A stretch of DNA of 10,837 nucleotides from Cyclobacteriaceae bacterium (GTDB taxonomy: Bacteria > Bacteroidota > Bacteroidia > Cytophagales > Cyclobacteriaceae): NCBI GenBank assembly GCA_009885605.1, contig VFKK01000220.1, positions 1 through 10,837 of the forward strand, written 5' to 3'. Position numbers and translations under genes: made by a program. Position 1 is the first letter of the stretch. The number at the start of each line of letters is the position of its first letter. The notes under the pieces are model-generated. The model was given only the letters and a program-made list of their open reading frames with translations. It made no database searches and had not been told where the DNA came from. Positions 1-6,701 of the stretch are shown piece after piece.

Positions 1-667
1 TAGTTTTGTCTTTTGTTCCAAACCGCAGCAACTGATAAGCCTGGTAAAAATTCTGAAGATTAAAATGCTCTTTCACGTTTTGCAAAAGAGCCTTATCTAC
101 AATTTCCTCTATTGCTATAAATCCGGAGGTATTCCCAAAATTTTTCTGATGAATGAGCTCTCTGATTTGTTCCAGCCCCTTTTCCCCCCGTGCATCTGTA
201 CTGAGAATAGGGACACCCAGCGCTTTGAAGATTTCGAAGCCTTTGATCTCGATATTTCTCTTTGTGGCAAGATCAGCCATGTTCAAGACGAGAGCAAGGT
301 TCAGCCCCATGTCAATTAACTGTGTCGCCAAAAAAAGCCCTCTCGAAAGTTGGAGAGAATCTATGATCATAAGAACATAGTCTGGTTTCTCTTTTGTATT
401 CAGTTTATTGAGAACTCGGTGGGCGATGATTTCATCTTCCGAATTAGGATAAAGACTGTAAGTTCCGGGTAAATCGACGATTTCGTAGGTATTCCCTTTG
501 AAATTCATTATTCCGGTTTTTTTGTCCACCGTCACGCCAGGATAATTCCCGATTTTCTGATTCAAACCGGTGAGCTGGTTGAAAATCGTCGACTTTCCAA
601 CATTGGGATTTCCAATAATGGCTATTCTGGGAGTTTTTACTAATGGGTGAGTAGTGGACTCGGTCAT
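1..667 (-). CDS. feoB: FeoB, ferrous iron transporter B, N-terminal GTPase part (cut by window edge)
   Basis: This is the cytosolic GTPase half of the inner-membrane Fe(II) transporter. Reading down from the ATG at 667, about 222 residues are visible. They carry the full set of G motifs: G1 GNPNVGKST (19-27), G2 around YPGVTV (42-47), G3 DLPG (65-68), G4 NMAD (129-132) and a G5-like STDARG. This order and the YPG-V-T motif are typical of FeoB rather than of Era or other small GTPases. The membrane Gate domains lie left of the window, so intactness cannot be judged. The start follows the feoA stop after 5 bases, so the two genes are translated from one message. Motifs are seen directly; iron transport follows from the family. 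The identification is firm. Confidence 0.96.
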   Translation of the reverse strand, partial: MTESTTHPLVKTPRIAIIGNPNVGKSTIFNQLTGLNQKIGNYPGVTVDKKTGIMNFKGNTYEIVDLPGTYSLYPNSEDEIIAHRVLNKLNTKEKPDYVLMIIDSLQLSRGLFLATQLIDMGLNLALVLNMADLATKRNIEIKGFEIFKALGVPILSTDARGEKGLEQIRELIHQKNFGNTSGFIAIEEIVDKALLQNVKEHFNLQNFYQAYQLLRFGTKDKT

Positions 668-672
668 GAAAT

Positions 673-894
673 TCAAAGTAATTGAATTTGTATCAAAGCA
701 GCTTCGCTTTTTCGGAGCGCAAGTAAGGTGTCTTCCATTCGGAATGCCATTGGTCCGCCTCCCGGTGCTGTGTGATCGAGTGTAATTTTTTTGCCGGGCA
801 GAAAGCCGAGTTCCATTAAATTGATTTTCAGAGGTGAGTCGGAAATTTCCCTGATGATAGCAGATCGGGAAAGCGGCATCTTTTCAGCAGTCAT
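673..894 (-). CDS. feoA: FeoA, small SH3-like partner of FeoB
   Basis: A 73-residue cytosolic protein of the usual FeoA length, needed for FeoB-dependent ferrous iron uptake. The conserved core is seen: LMELGFLPGKKITL (about residues 26-39), then the APGGGPMAFRM segment (43-53) and LLALRKSEA (57-65), which form the SH3-like barrel. FeoA is thought to bind or tune FeoB. The gene ends 5 bases before feoB and has its own good promoter just upstream (918-948), so feoAB is probably a two-gene operon separate from the receptor gene upstream of it. A Crp/Fnr operator like those of the sulfur block is not found at the matching place. Identification is strong from motif, size and neighbour. Confidence 0.93.
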   Translation of the reverse strand: MTAEKMPLSRSAIIREISDSPLKINLMELGFLPGKKITLDHTAPGGGPMAFRMEDTLLALRKSEAALIQIQLL

Positions 895-917
895 GAATAT
901 GGGGTGAAATCCATAGA

Positions 918-948
918 CAAAAGTAATATTATTTGGAATGAATCTAAA
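918..948 (-). promoter_or_regulatory. Predicted Bacteroidetes-type promoter of feoAB
   Basis: On the minus strand TACTTTTG (918-925) fits the -7 consensus TAnnTTTG perfectly, and TTTA (945-948) stands for the -33 TTTG element with a 19-base spacer, the usual spacing. Transcription would begin near 910, giving a leader of roughly 15-20 bases before the feoA ATG (892-894). No Fur-like palindrome was recognised by eye. Confidence 0.55.
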
Positions 949-1032
949 GAAAAATAAACAAGATTTTTATCAGGTTTTTCAATCAAAAAGGAGTCTTCAA
1001 ATGTCTTCTTTTTGGATCTCAAAAATTTTATC

Positions 1033-3441
1033 TCAAAAACTTCCTCTGATCGAAAAGGTGAAATTTCTTCCGGGAGCTACGATTCCCGAACTATAAGGTC
1101 GGTATCGAATATCTCCGATGTTCTCCACTCCAGCCATTAACAGAATATGCGGGTCGAGTTGATAGCTGGTGTTAAAATTAAAAATCATCCAGGAAGGTGA
1201 ATGTGGCCTGTCCAATTCATCTTTTGCATAGAGATGTGGTTTCCCTATTTCTTCCAAAGGCATTCTCCCAAATGAAACTTCACCGCTGTAATAAGATGTG
1301 AATTCAATCCTGAGTTTTTTATTCAGATAGCTTAGTCGGGTAAGTCCAAACGCAGGAGCTGAATGGCGTGAAGGACTTGTGCTTTTATCATCCAGTTCTT
1401 CAGTTCCCTTTTGCCAGTTGTATCTCGAGGTGATTAGCATTCGCTTAGTCAGTGCAAAATCAAGTCCTGCCTGAATCCCGTAAACAGTTGCAGACGCTGC
1501 ATTTTGAATCGCCAAAACCTGGCTGGGCTGACCTTCATAGTCAATTTCAGTTTCTCCATTCAAAGAAAATGGGCGTCTTACAAGCGCATTATCCAGCACC
1601 GTATAGAAACCGCTTACATCCAGTTTGATGATTTGGCCAAAATGCTTATTAATATTCAATTCAGCATTGTAGGCATATTCCGGCTTCAAATCCGGATTTG
1701 GAACGAGTACAGTTCCCGGCTCTGAATCGAAGATTTTCCCTAGATCATCCACATTGGGTGCACGAAACCCGGTTGATAAAACCGGAGAAATAGTCAGACT
1801 CGGCTCAGGATTGTAAATCAACCCCAAGCTTCCTGTCACCGAACCAAACGAATTGGAGGTTTCTGAAAATGGAAGCGGAAAAAATGACTCGTTATTGCTG
1901 AAATCAGCTTTTAGATCCGTGTAGTTATAACGGAGACCAATCTGAAGTTTGAATTTATCGGAGAAATGAGCGTGGTAAGTTCCGTAAATTGCCAGTGAGT
2001 TCCAGTCTGAATCAGGATACCGGGCTGAAGCGAGAGAGGAGATTCCCGTTCCGATATTTTCCACAGTTCCGGTGGATCCCACTTCGTTGTAAACCCATTC
2101 GGCACCATAGGTCAGGAAGCTTTCGTTACGAATCAGTTTTACAAAATCAGCATTCAAAGATAGGGCGTTTACTTTTTCGGTTCTTCTAAAGAGATCAGTC
2201 TTTCCGAATCTTCGATCATTTCGACTTTCCTCAAAGTATTGATGTGCAATTTTTATCTTCATTTGATCGAAGAATCTGGATTCTCCCCGATGATTTATTC
2301 CCAAGGCATTCATCACCCAGATTTGAGGACCGTAGTACCACTCAGCATATTTCAACGCCGATCCGCTTCCTTCGATCAATCGATCGTAACGAGGAATATC
2401 CCCGGTTTGGCTATGGTGAAAGCCATAGTCAAATTCTGTGTTTTCTGTTGCTTTGAACCTCACTTTTTGCATGAGATTCAATTGTGAATAGCCGCTTTGA
2501 GTCTGAACTCTGGGGTTTGAATTTGCAACAGATATATCTTTACCGTCTTCGATTCCGGCGGAGAATAGTCTTAAATATTCGTCGGGTCCGGTTTTCCCCA
2601 TTTTCAAGTCTCTATATTGAAAGTTTGAAAAACTGGACAGGAATGCCCATTTTTCAAATTCAAAAGATACATCGGCATGAAGTGTAAATTCATTGTTTGC
2701 AGTAGCAAACCTGGAAAACACATTGCCGGAAATGATGGAAGTATCTTTTGAAAACTCCGGTTTTAAAGTTTCAAATGCCATCACGCCTCCGATCGCATCG
2801 CTTCCGTACATGACCGATCCAGGCCCAAAAAGAACCTCTGAATTTTGAATCGAAAAAGGATCGACCGAAATCACATTATGAAGATTACCCGAGCGAAAGA
2901 TGGCCGTGTTCATTCTGACCCCATCCACAGCATACAGGAGTCTGTTTGCTGAGAAACCCCGAATCATCGGACTTCCGCCTCCTTGCTGGCTTTTCTGAAT
3001 GAAAACTTCTCCACTGCTTCCCAGCCAGTCTCCAGTATTTGACGGGTTGCGAATTTGGAGATTAGAAGCAGAAAGGACTGATACTTTTCCAGGGACATCC
3101 TGACTGCTTTGCCGCCATTTTGTCGCCGAAACCACTGCCTGATCCATCTGAATCAAACTGGGAAGCATTTCAAGTAGAAACCCAACTTTTTTGATTTCTT
3201 CAAAACTCAAATTTAAGCTTTGGTAGCCCAGGAGCTGAAAGCGAATTGTTTTCTGACTTTCAAATTTGGAAAAGCTAGCAATTCCAAACTTGTCAGAAAC
3301 TTCACTTTCATTGGTCTCAGCACCAAAAATGAGAACTCCAGCCAAAGGCATTTTTGAATCCCCGTCAAGAATCCTGACGGTTTGTCCAGAGGATTGAACT
3401 CCATAAACCATCAGACATAAAAAAGTAAAAAAAAATCGCAT
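1033..3441 (-). CDS. TonB-dependent outer-membrane receptor, haem/haemoglobin-receptor type
   Basis: An 802-residue outer-membrane receptor for an iron-bearing ligand. Seen in order: a signal peptide (about 1-19, ending before QTVRIL), a carboxypeptidase-D-regulatory-like domain (about 20-98) typical of Bacteroidetes receptors, a TonB-box-like DQAVVSATK (100-108), the plug (about 110-225) with MIRGFSANRLLYAVDGVRMN and GPGSVMYGSDAIGGVM, then a long beta-barrel ending in a C-terminal Phe as barrel proteins do. The plug wording resembles the HmuR/HutA haem and haemoglobin receptor family. FRAP (559-562) and NPDL (582-585), the two boxes of haem receptors, are present, but no His lies between them, where HemR has one, so another ferric chelate is possible. 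It lies upstream of feoAB on the same strand with its own promoter. The receptor class is firm; the ligand is inferred. Confidence 0.9.
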   Translation of the reverse strand: MRFFFTFLCLMVYGVQSSGQTVRILDGDSKMPLAGVLIFGAETNESEVSDKFGIASFSKFESQKTIRFQLLGYQSLNLSFEEIKKVGFLLEMLPSLIQMDQAVVSATKWRQSSQDVPGKVSVLSASNLQIRNPSNTGDWLGSSGEVFIQKSQQGGGSPMIRGFSANRLLYAVDGVRMNTAIFRSGNLHNVISVDPFSIQNSEVLFGPGSVMYGSDAIGGVMAFETLKPEFSKDTSIISGNVFSRFATANNEFTLHADVSFEFEKWAFLSSFSNFQYRDLKMGKTGPDEYLRLFSAGIEDGKDISVANSNPRVQTQSGYSQLNLMQKVRFKATENTEFDYGFHHSQTGDIPRYDRLIEGSGSALKYAEWYYGPQIWVMNALGINHRGESRFFDQMKIKIAHQYFEESRNDRRFGKTDLFRRTEKVNALSLNADFVKLIRNESFLTYGAEWVYNEVGSTGTVENIGTGISSLASARYPDSDWNSLAIYGTYHAHFSDKFKLQIGLRYNYTDLKADFSNNESFFPLPFSETSNSFGSVTGSLGLIYNPEPSLTISPVLSTGFRAPNVDDLGKIFDSEPGTVLVPNPDLKPEYAYNAELNINKHFGQIIKLDVSGFYTVLDNALVRRPFSLNGETEIDYEGQPSQVLAIQNAASATVYGIQAGLDFALTKRMLITSRYNWQKGTEELDDKSTSPSRHSAPAFGLTRLSYLNKKLRIEFTSYYSGEVSFGRMPLEEIGKPHLYAKDELDRPHSPSWMIFNFNTSYQLDPHILLMAGVENIGDIRYRPYSSGIVAPGRNFTFSIRGSF

Positions 3442-3481
3442 GGTTAGTTAGAGGTGAGTAGGGAGTTTCCTATTTAGCTCT

Positions 3482-3489
3482 CAAAGTTA
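3482..3489 (-). promoter_or_regulatory. Predicted -7 element of the TonB-receptor gene
   Basis: TAACTTTG on the minus strand is a perfect TAnnTTTG element, about 40 bases before the receptor ATG (3439-3441). No good TTTG -33 box stands 19-21 bases further up, so the promoter may be weak or need an activator. The 14-base repeat of the sulfur genes is absent here. Confidence 0.4.
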
Positions 3490-3560
3490 AACGTTAAAAA
3501 AATGTCTTAATTGGTTTCTTTGTATGAAAAGAAAAATTGGGAGTTTGAATGGTTTAAAAT

Positions 3561-3590
3561 GGAAAAACCTGGCGTTAACCAGGTTTTTCC
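3561..3590 (-). terminator. Intrinsic terminator of the sulfide:quinone oxidoreductase gene
   Basis: A perfect 12-base-pair stem (GGAAAAACCTGG with CCAGGTTTTTCC, loop of six bases 3573-3578) begins 3 bases after the SQR stop codon at 3593-3595. The U-run is built into the 3' arm, as in many A-stem/U-stem terminators that can work in both directions. It separates sqr from the receptor gene downstream on the same strand. Confidence 0.85.
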
Positions 3591-3592
3591 AC

Positions 3593-4855
3593 TTAAGCTT
3601 TACCTCTCAGCATCAGATTCCAATACATGAATGGAAGTCCGTATTTTTTCAGAAGCCACATGCTGTATTGTTCTTTTGTAGTATCAACAAACTTGGAAAT
3701 AAGTGGATCGCTATCCCGAATATTATCGTATTTGAACTCAGCCAATACCATTCTTCCATAGCCTGTCACGAGCGGGCAAGAGGAATAGCCTGAATAAACA
3801 ACTTTACCGAGTTGTTTGGTTTTGATCAGGTTTAAAATATTCCCTACCACTACCGGCGCTTGTTTTCTGACAGCCGCTCCGGTTTTTCCGGTTGGAAGTG
3901 CTGCCACATCTCCAAGTGCAAATATATTTGCAAATCTCATGTGCTGTAGTGTGTTGATGTCAACATCAACCCAACCTTTAGAAGGACCGTCTTGAATCGA
4001 AACAACGGATTCCCGAATGAATTTCGGGGCTGCTTGAGGTGGAGCGAGGTGGAGCATGTCAAAATGCATTTTCACTTCGATATCTCCGACTAATTCCTCC
4101 CCGGTTTTTTCTACATCAGTTACAGTACAATTGGTTGCCCCGGGTTTTCCGTATCTGAAATAAATATCCTGTTTCTCCGCATCTATTCGTATTGGAGAAT
4201 AAAATGCTTTAAAGATAATATCCCTGTCAATCAGGATTTTATTGAGGGTTTTTGCAAATTCGGGAACACTGAAAATAGAGGGAGCCGGTGTGGCAAAAAT
4301 CACATTGGTTTTTTTTCGAACTCCGGATTTATGAAAATATTCCTCCGCCAGATACATGATTTTTTGAGGAGCTCCGCCACATTTAATCGGTCCCGCAGCT
4401 TGGGTAAATACTGCATTTCCGCCTTTGAAGTTTTGTAATACTTCCCATGTATGTTCAGAATTGGTGTAGTTGCTACAAACAACCCCTTTGCCTAGCGCCT
4501 CGGTTAATCCTGGCAAAAGTTCAGGAGCCATCACCAAGCCCGGAGCAAGGACGAGGAAGTTATAGGTGAAATCACCGGATTTCTCGGTGCTGACTGTGTT
4601 TGTTTCAGGATTGACCCCGGTTGCTTTATCCTTGATCCAATCCACTCCCTTCGGAATGTAGTCGGCCTCATCTCTTATGGTGTCTTTATAATTAAAAGTT
4701 CCTGCACCTACGAGCGTCCATGCAGGCTGATAGTAATGCTTTTCAGAAGGCTCAATGATTGCCATTTTCAAGCTCGCGTCCTTATTCTTGAACTGAGCAG
4801 CAACTGTTATTCCTGCTGTGCCTCCTCCGATTATCAATATCTGGTAATTTTTCAT
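3593..4855 (-). CDS. sqr: Sulfide:quinone oxidoreductase, type II (SQOR-like)
   Basis: A 420-residue FAD enzyme that oxidises sulfide to sulfane sulfur and passes electrons to the quinone pool at the cytoplasmic membrane. Visible: the N-terminal Rossmann FAD motif IGGGTAG (9-15); IKCGGAPQKIMYLAEEY (157-173) with redox Cys159; the FAD-contact segment NIFALGDVAALPTGKTGAAV (310-329); GYSSCPLVTGYGRMVLAEF (356-374) with redox Cys360; and the C-terminal YWNLMLRGK (411-419). These blocks match the type II/human SQOR group far better than NADH dehydrogenase II or flavocytochrome c. A third cysteine, Cys127 (GVVCSNY), lies roughly where type I enzymes have their third active-site Cys. The gene stands alone between its operator-promoter (4876-4919) and a strong terminator. 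It is divergent from the Crp/Fnr gene and probably activated by that protein. The call is strong. Confidence 0.93.
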   Translation of the reverse strand: MKNYQILIIGGGTAGITVAAQFKNKDASLKMAIIEPSEKHYYQPAWTLVGAGTFNYKDTIRDEADYIPKGVDWIKDKATGVNPETNTVSTEKSGDFTYNFLVLAPGLVMAPELLPGLTEALGKGVVCSNYTNSEHTWEVLQNFKGGNAVFTQAAGPIKCGGAPQKIMYLAEEYFHKSGVRKKTNVIFATPAPSIFSVPEFAKTLNKILIDRDIIFKAFYSPIRIDAEKQDIYFRYGKPGATNCTVTDVEKTGEELVGDIEVKMHFDMLHLAPPQAAPKFIRESVVSIQDGPSKGWVDVDINTLQHMRFANIFALGDVAALPTGKTGAAVRKQAPVVVGNILNLIKTKQLGKVVYSGYSSCPLVTGYGRMVLAEFKYDNIRDSDPLISKFVDTTKEQYSMWLLKKYGLPFMYWNLMLRGKA

Positions 4856-4875
4856 TTTTGGATTATTTGGATAAG

Positions 4876-4919
4876 GGAAGGTAAAAACTGACAGAAGATA
4901 AAATAGTGACTTTTATCAC
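4876..4919 (-). promoter_or_regulatory. Crp/Fnr-type operator and promoter of sqr
   Basis: Read toward sqr, the inverted repeat GTGATAAAAGTCAC (4906-4919) is followed after exactly 22 bases by TACCTTCC (4876-4883). That is a degenerate -7 element with TA and TT kept. The same layout occurs at four other promoters in this window. The predicted start near 4870 gives a leader of about 15 bases. The weak -7 and the lack of a -33 box suit an activator-dependent promoter. Confidence 0.72.
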
Positions 4920-4975
4920 CTTAGCAACAAAAATTGAAATTTGGATCCTGAGAATAAGCGATTCGTTTAGAGTGT

Positions 4976-5019
4976 GTGATTTAAATCACTATTTTCACTC
5001 ATTCAGAACTCTAAATTCG
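4976..5019 (+). promoter_or_regulatory. Crp/Fnr-type operator and promoter of the regulator gene
   Basis: GTGATTTAAATCAC (4976-4989) is a perfect 14-base palindrome. TAAATTCG (5012-5019), one mismatch from TAnnTTTG, follows after 22 bases. The predicted start near 5025 leaves a leader of only about 12 bases before the ATG at 5037. This implies that the regulator acts on its own gene. The centre is 70 bases from the sqr operator, so each promoter has its own site. Confidence 0.75.
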
Positions 5020-5036
5020 AAACTTTTTACAAAAAC

Positions 5037-5693
5037 ATGACTACTGAAGAACTCAAAGCAGCATTACCAAATTTCACAGACCCTAAGCTTCTTCAAGCGA
5101 TTCTTGACAAAGGACAAATCATGAATTTGGAGCCTGGGAAAGTCATGATGGAGCCTGGACAATTCATTAAAATGGTTCCTTTGGTGCTGGAAGGCTCCAT
5201 TAAAATCATGCGAGTAGACGAGGAAGGGAAGGAGCTTTTCCTTTATTACCTGGATGCAGGTGAGACTTGTGCACTTTCACTTACCTGCTGCACAGCCGCC
5301 AAGCCAAGTGAAATCAAAGCTGTGGTTGAGGAAAGAACCACCATTATTGCAATCCCTGTAGCTATTCACGAGAAGTTCTCTGATGAGTTTAGACAATGGA
5401 AAGATTTCGTCGCAAATACCTATCAAAGCAGATTTCAGGAAATGCTAATAGCGCTTGATGCAGTCGCATTTAAGCGGATGGACGAGCGACTGATGCGGTA
5501 CATTGTCACCAAAATGAAGCAGCATAAATCGAATGAACTTCATACCACGCACCAGGAAATTGCCAATGAATTGGGTACGTCCAGAGAAGTAATCTCTAGG
5601 CTTTTGAAGCAACTTGAGAAGAAAAAATGGATCGAACTTGGAAGAAATGTCATCTACATCAGAGATGATTTCGAGGAATTGATTAGCAAATAA
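5037..5693 (+). CDS. Crp/Fnr-family transcription regulator, probable activator of the local sulfur genes
   Basis: A 218-residue regulator with an N-terminal cyclic-nucleotide-binding-type beta-roll (about 18-115), a dimer helix (about 118-145) and a C-terminal winged helix. The recognition part is HTTHQEIANELGTSREVISRLLKQLE (about 169-194), the HTH_Crp signature. Where cAMP-binding proteins have the Glu/Arg/Ser phosphate-binding cassette, this one reads AGETCALSLTCCTAAKP (74-90). It has three cysteines (C78, C84, C85) and lacks the usual Arg, so cAMP binding is doubtful. There is no N-terminal cysteine cluster for an Fnr-type iron-sulfur centre. A thiol or persulfide sensor is an inference from these cysteines and from the SQR, rhodanese and TauE neighbours. 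A matching operator precedes its own gene and four other units. The stop codon abuts that of the convergent usp gene. Family certain; signal unknown. Confidence 0.92.
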   Translation: MTTEELKAALPNFTDPKLLQAILDKGQIMNLEPGKVMMEPGQFIKMVPLVLEGSIKIMRVDEEGKELFLYYLDAGETCALSLTCCTAAKPSEIKAVVEERTTIIAIPVAIHEKFSDEFRQWKDFVANTYQSRFQEMLIALDAVAFKRMDERLMRYIVTKMKQHKSNELHTTHQEIANELGTSREVISRLLKQLEKKKWIELGRNVIYIRDDFEELISK

Positions 5694-5700
5694 TCAATTC
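5676..5700. terminator. Palindrome across two abutting convergent stop codons, possible bidirectional terminator
   Basis: GAATTGATTA (5676-5685) and TAATCAATTC (5691-5700) form a perfect 10-base-pair stem with loop GCAAA. It covers the last codons of both the Crp/Fnr gene (stop 5691-5693) and the usp gene (stop 5694-5696, minus). The stem is AT-rich and no T-run follows, so termination is plausible but not assured. Confidence 0.4.
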
Positions 5701-6497
5701 ATTATCAGCAACGGAACATGCGTGTGATAAGCCATTTTAATTGATTGGCTTTTGGCAAGGACCATATCCCAAAGGTTTTTGTGTTGATGACACATGACAA
5801 GGATTCCATTTTCATGCTCTTCGAGAAACTGATCTAGCCCTTCGGTTGCTGTTGGGGCATAGTAAGTATGGATTCTTACCGGGAGTTTTGGGTATTTTTT
5901 GAGGAGGTAGGATTCTAATCCCATTACTGAAAGGTTTTCTTTGAATCCGGAACCTGTCTGAACGTGTAAAAATTCAAGTCCAAGACTCCATTTCTCACTC
6001 ATCATCACGACCCAATCAATGAACTCTTCTTCATGATTTGCAAACTCAAGAGCCAGCGTTACTTTTTTGATTTTGGCTAACTGTGATTCAGCAGGCACCA
6101 CCAAAACAGGAACTGTTGACTCTTTGATGGTATTGACCGTAGTGCTTCCAACAAGTGCTTTTTTGATTCCACTCGCGCCCTGAGTACCCATTACGATAAG
6201 AGTTGCATTTAATTCCTTAGCTATCCGGGCGATTGTGATAGAGGCGGTGCCTTCTTTTATCACATAGTTAAATTGAATTCCAGTAGATTGGTGTTCTTCA
6301 ATTGTCTTTACCATCATTGCTTCAGCATCCTTATGCATGTTATCCAAAATGATCGCAGCTTGGGAAGCAAAGTCATAAATCAATTCAATAACGTGGACCA
6401 AAGTAATCGACGCATGCTTTTTATTTGCAAGAGATATCGCAAATTCTAAGGCCTTCTTGGAATTTTTAGAAAAATCGAGAGGAAGTATAATTTTCAT
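5694..6497 (-). CDS. Universal stress protein with two Usp domains
   Basis: A 267-residue cytosolic protein made of two tandem Usp (UspA) domains, about 1-137 and 145-267. The first opens with MKIILPLDFSKNSKKALEFA. It keeps the ATP-binding signature G-x2-G-x9-G-S/T: GTQG at 104-107 and GST at 117-119. The second domain reads MCHQHKNLWDMVLAKSQS at the same place and has lost the glycines, so it is probably a structural partner that does not bind ATP. Such proteins are common in Bacteroidetes and their exact job is rarely known. Membership of the sulfur regulon is suggested by an operator-promoter (6517-6560) laid out like those of sqr and rhodanese. It ends nose to nose with the regulator gene with no base between the stops. 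Confidence 0.92.
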   Translation of the reverse strand: MKIILPLDFSKNSKKALEFAISLANKKHASITLVHVIELIYDFASQAAIILDNMHKDAEAMMVKTIEEHQSTGIQFNYVIKEGTASITIARIAKELNATLIVMGTQGASGIKKALVGSTTVNTIKESTVPVLVVPAESQLAKIKKVTLALEFANHEEEFIDWVVMMSEKWSLGLEFLHVQTGSGFKENLSVMGLESYLLKKYPKLPVRIHTYYAPTATEGLDQFLEEHENGILVMCHQHKNLWDMVLAKSQSIKMAYHTHVPLLIMN

Positions 6498-6516
6498 GAC
6501 GTTTGGAATTATGACT

Positions 6517-6560
6517 CTAATTTATGGTTTATGACTCTTTAAATTCATGACAAAAATCAC
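6517..6560 (-). promoter_or_regulatory. Crp/Fnr-type operator and promoter of usp
   Basis: Read toward usp, GTGATTTTTGTCAT (6547-6560; one arm base off GTGAY-N4-RTCAC) is followed after 22 bases by TAAATTAG (6517-6524), one mismatch from TAnnTTTG. The predicted start near 6511 gives a leader of about 15 bases before the ATG (6495-6497). Confidence 0.68.
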
Positions 6561-6631
6561 AGCTTTAATTTTTTTTTTGGAGATTACTCACTATTCACTC
6601 TATCGTAAATTCTGCTATTATAATCTGCCGT

Positions 6632-6675
6632 GTAACATTTGTCACCACTTTGGCTTTTGGATGAATCTAATTTTG
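6632..6675 (+). promoter_or_regulatory. Crp/Fnr-type operator and promoter of the tauE operon
   Basis: GTAACATTTGTCAC (6632-6645; one arm base off consensus) is followed after exactly 22 bases by TAATTTTG (6668-6675), a perfect TAnnTTTG -7 element. The predicted start near 6681 gives a leader of about 20 bases. The centre lies 85 bases from the divergent usp operator. A run of ten T (about 6569-6578) lies between the two promoters. Confidence 0.72.
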
Positions 6676-6701
6676 TGGTGTCAAATCAGAAAAAATAATT
6701 T

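Noticed and set aside
960..973. AAGATTTTTATCAG upstream of feoAB, resembling the sulfur-block operator
   Set aside because: Three of ten arm bases differ. It is 34 bases from the predicted feo -7 element instead of 22, and no -7 element stands at the expected place (930-937).
985..1013. Weak hairpin (AAAAAGGAG with CTTCTTTTT) downstream of the TonB-receptor gene
   Set aside because: On the minus-strand transcript it holds a mismatch and only two or three G-C pairs, with no good U-run. Too weak to call a terminator.
3524..3793. 89-residue plus-strand open frame across the sqr terminator
   Set aside because: It overlaps the sqr C-terminus antisense and reads through a perfect terminator hairpin; no promoter or domain supports it.
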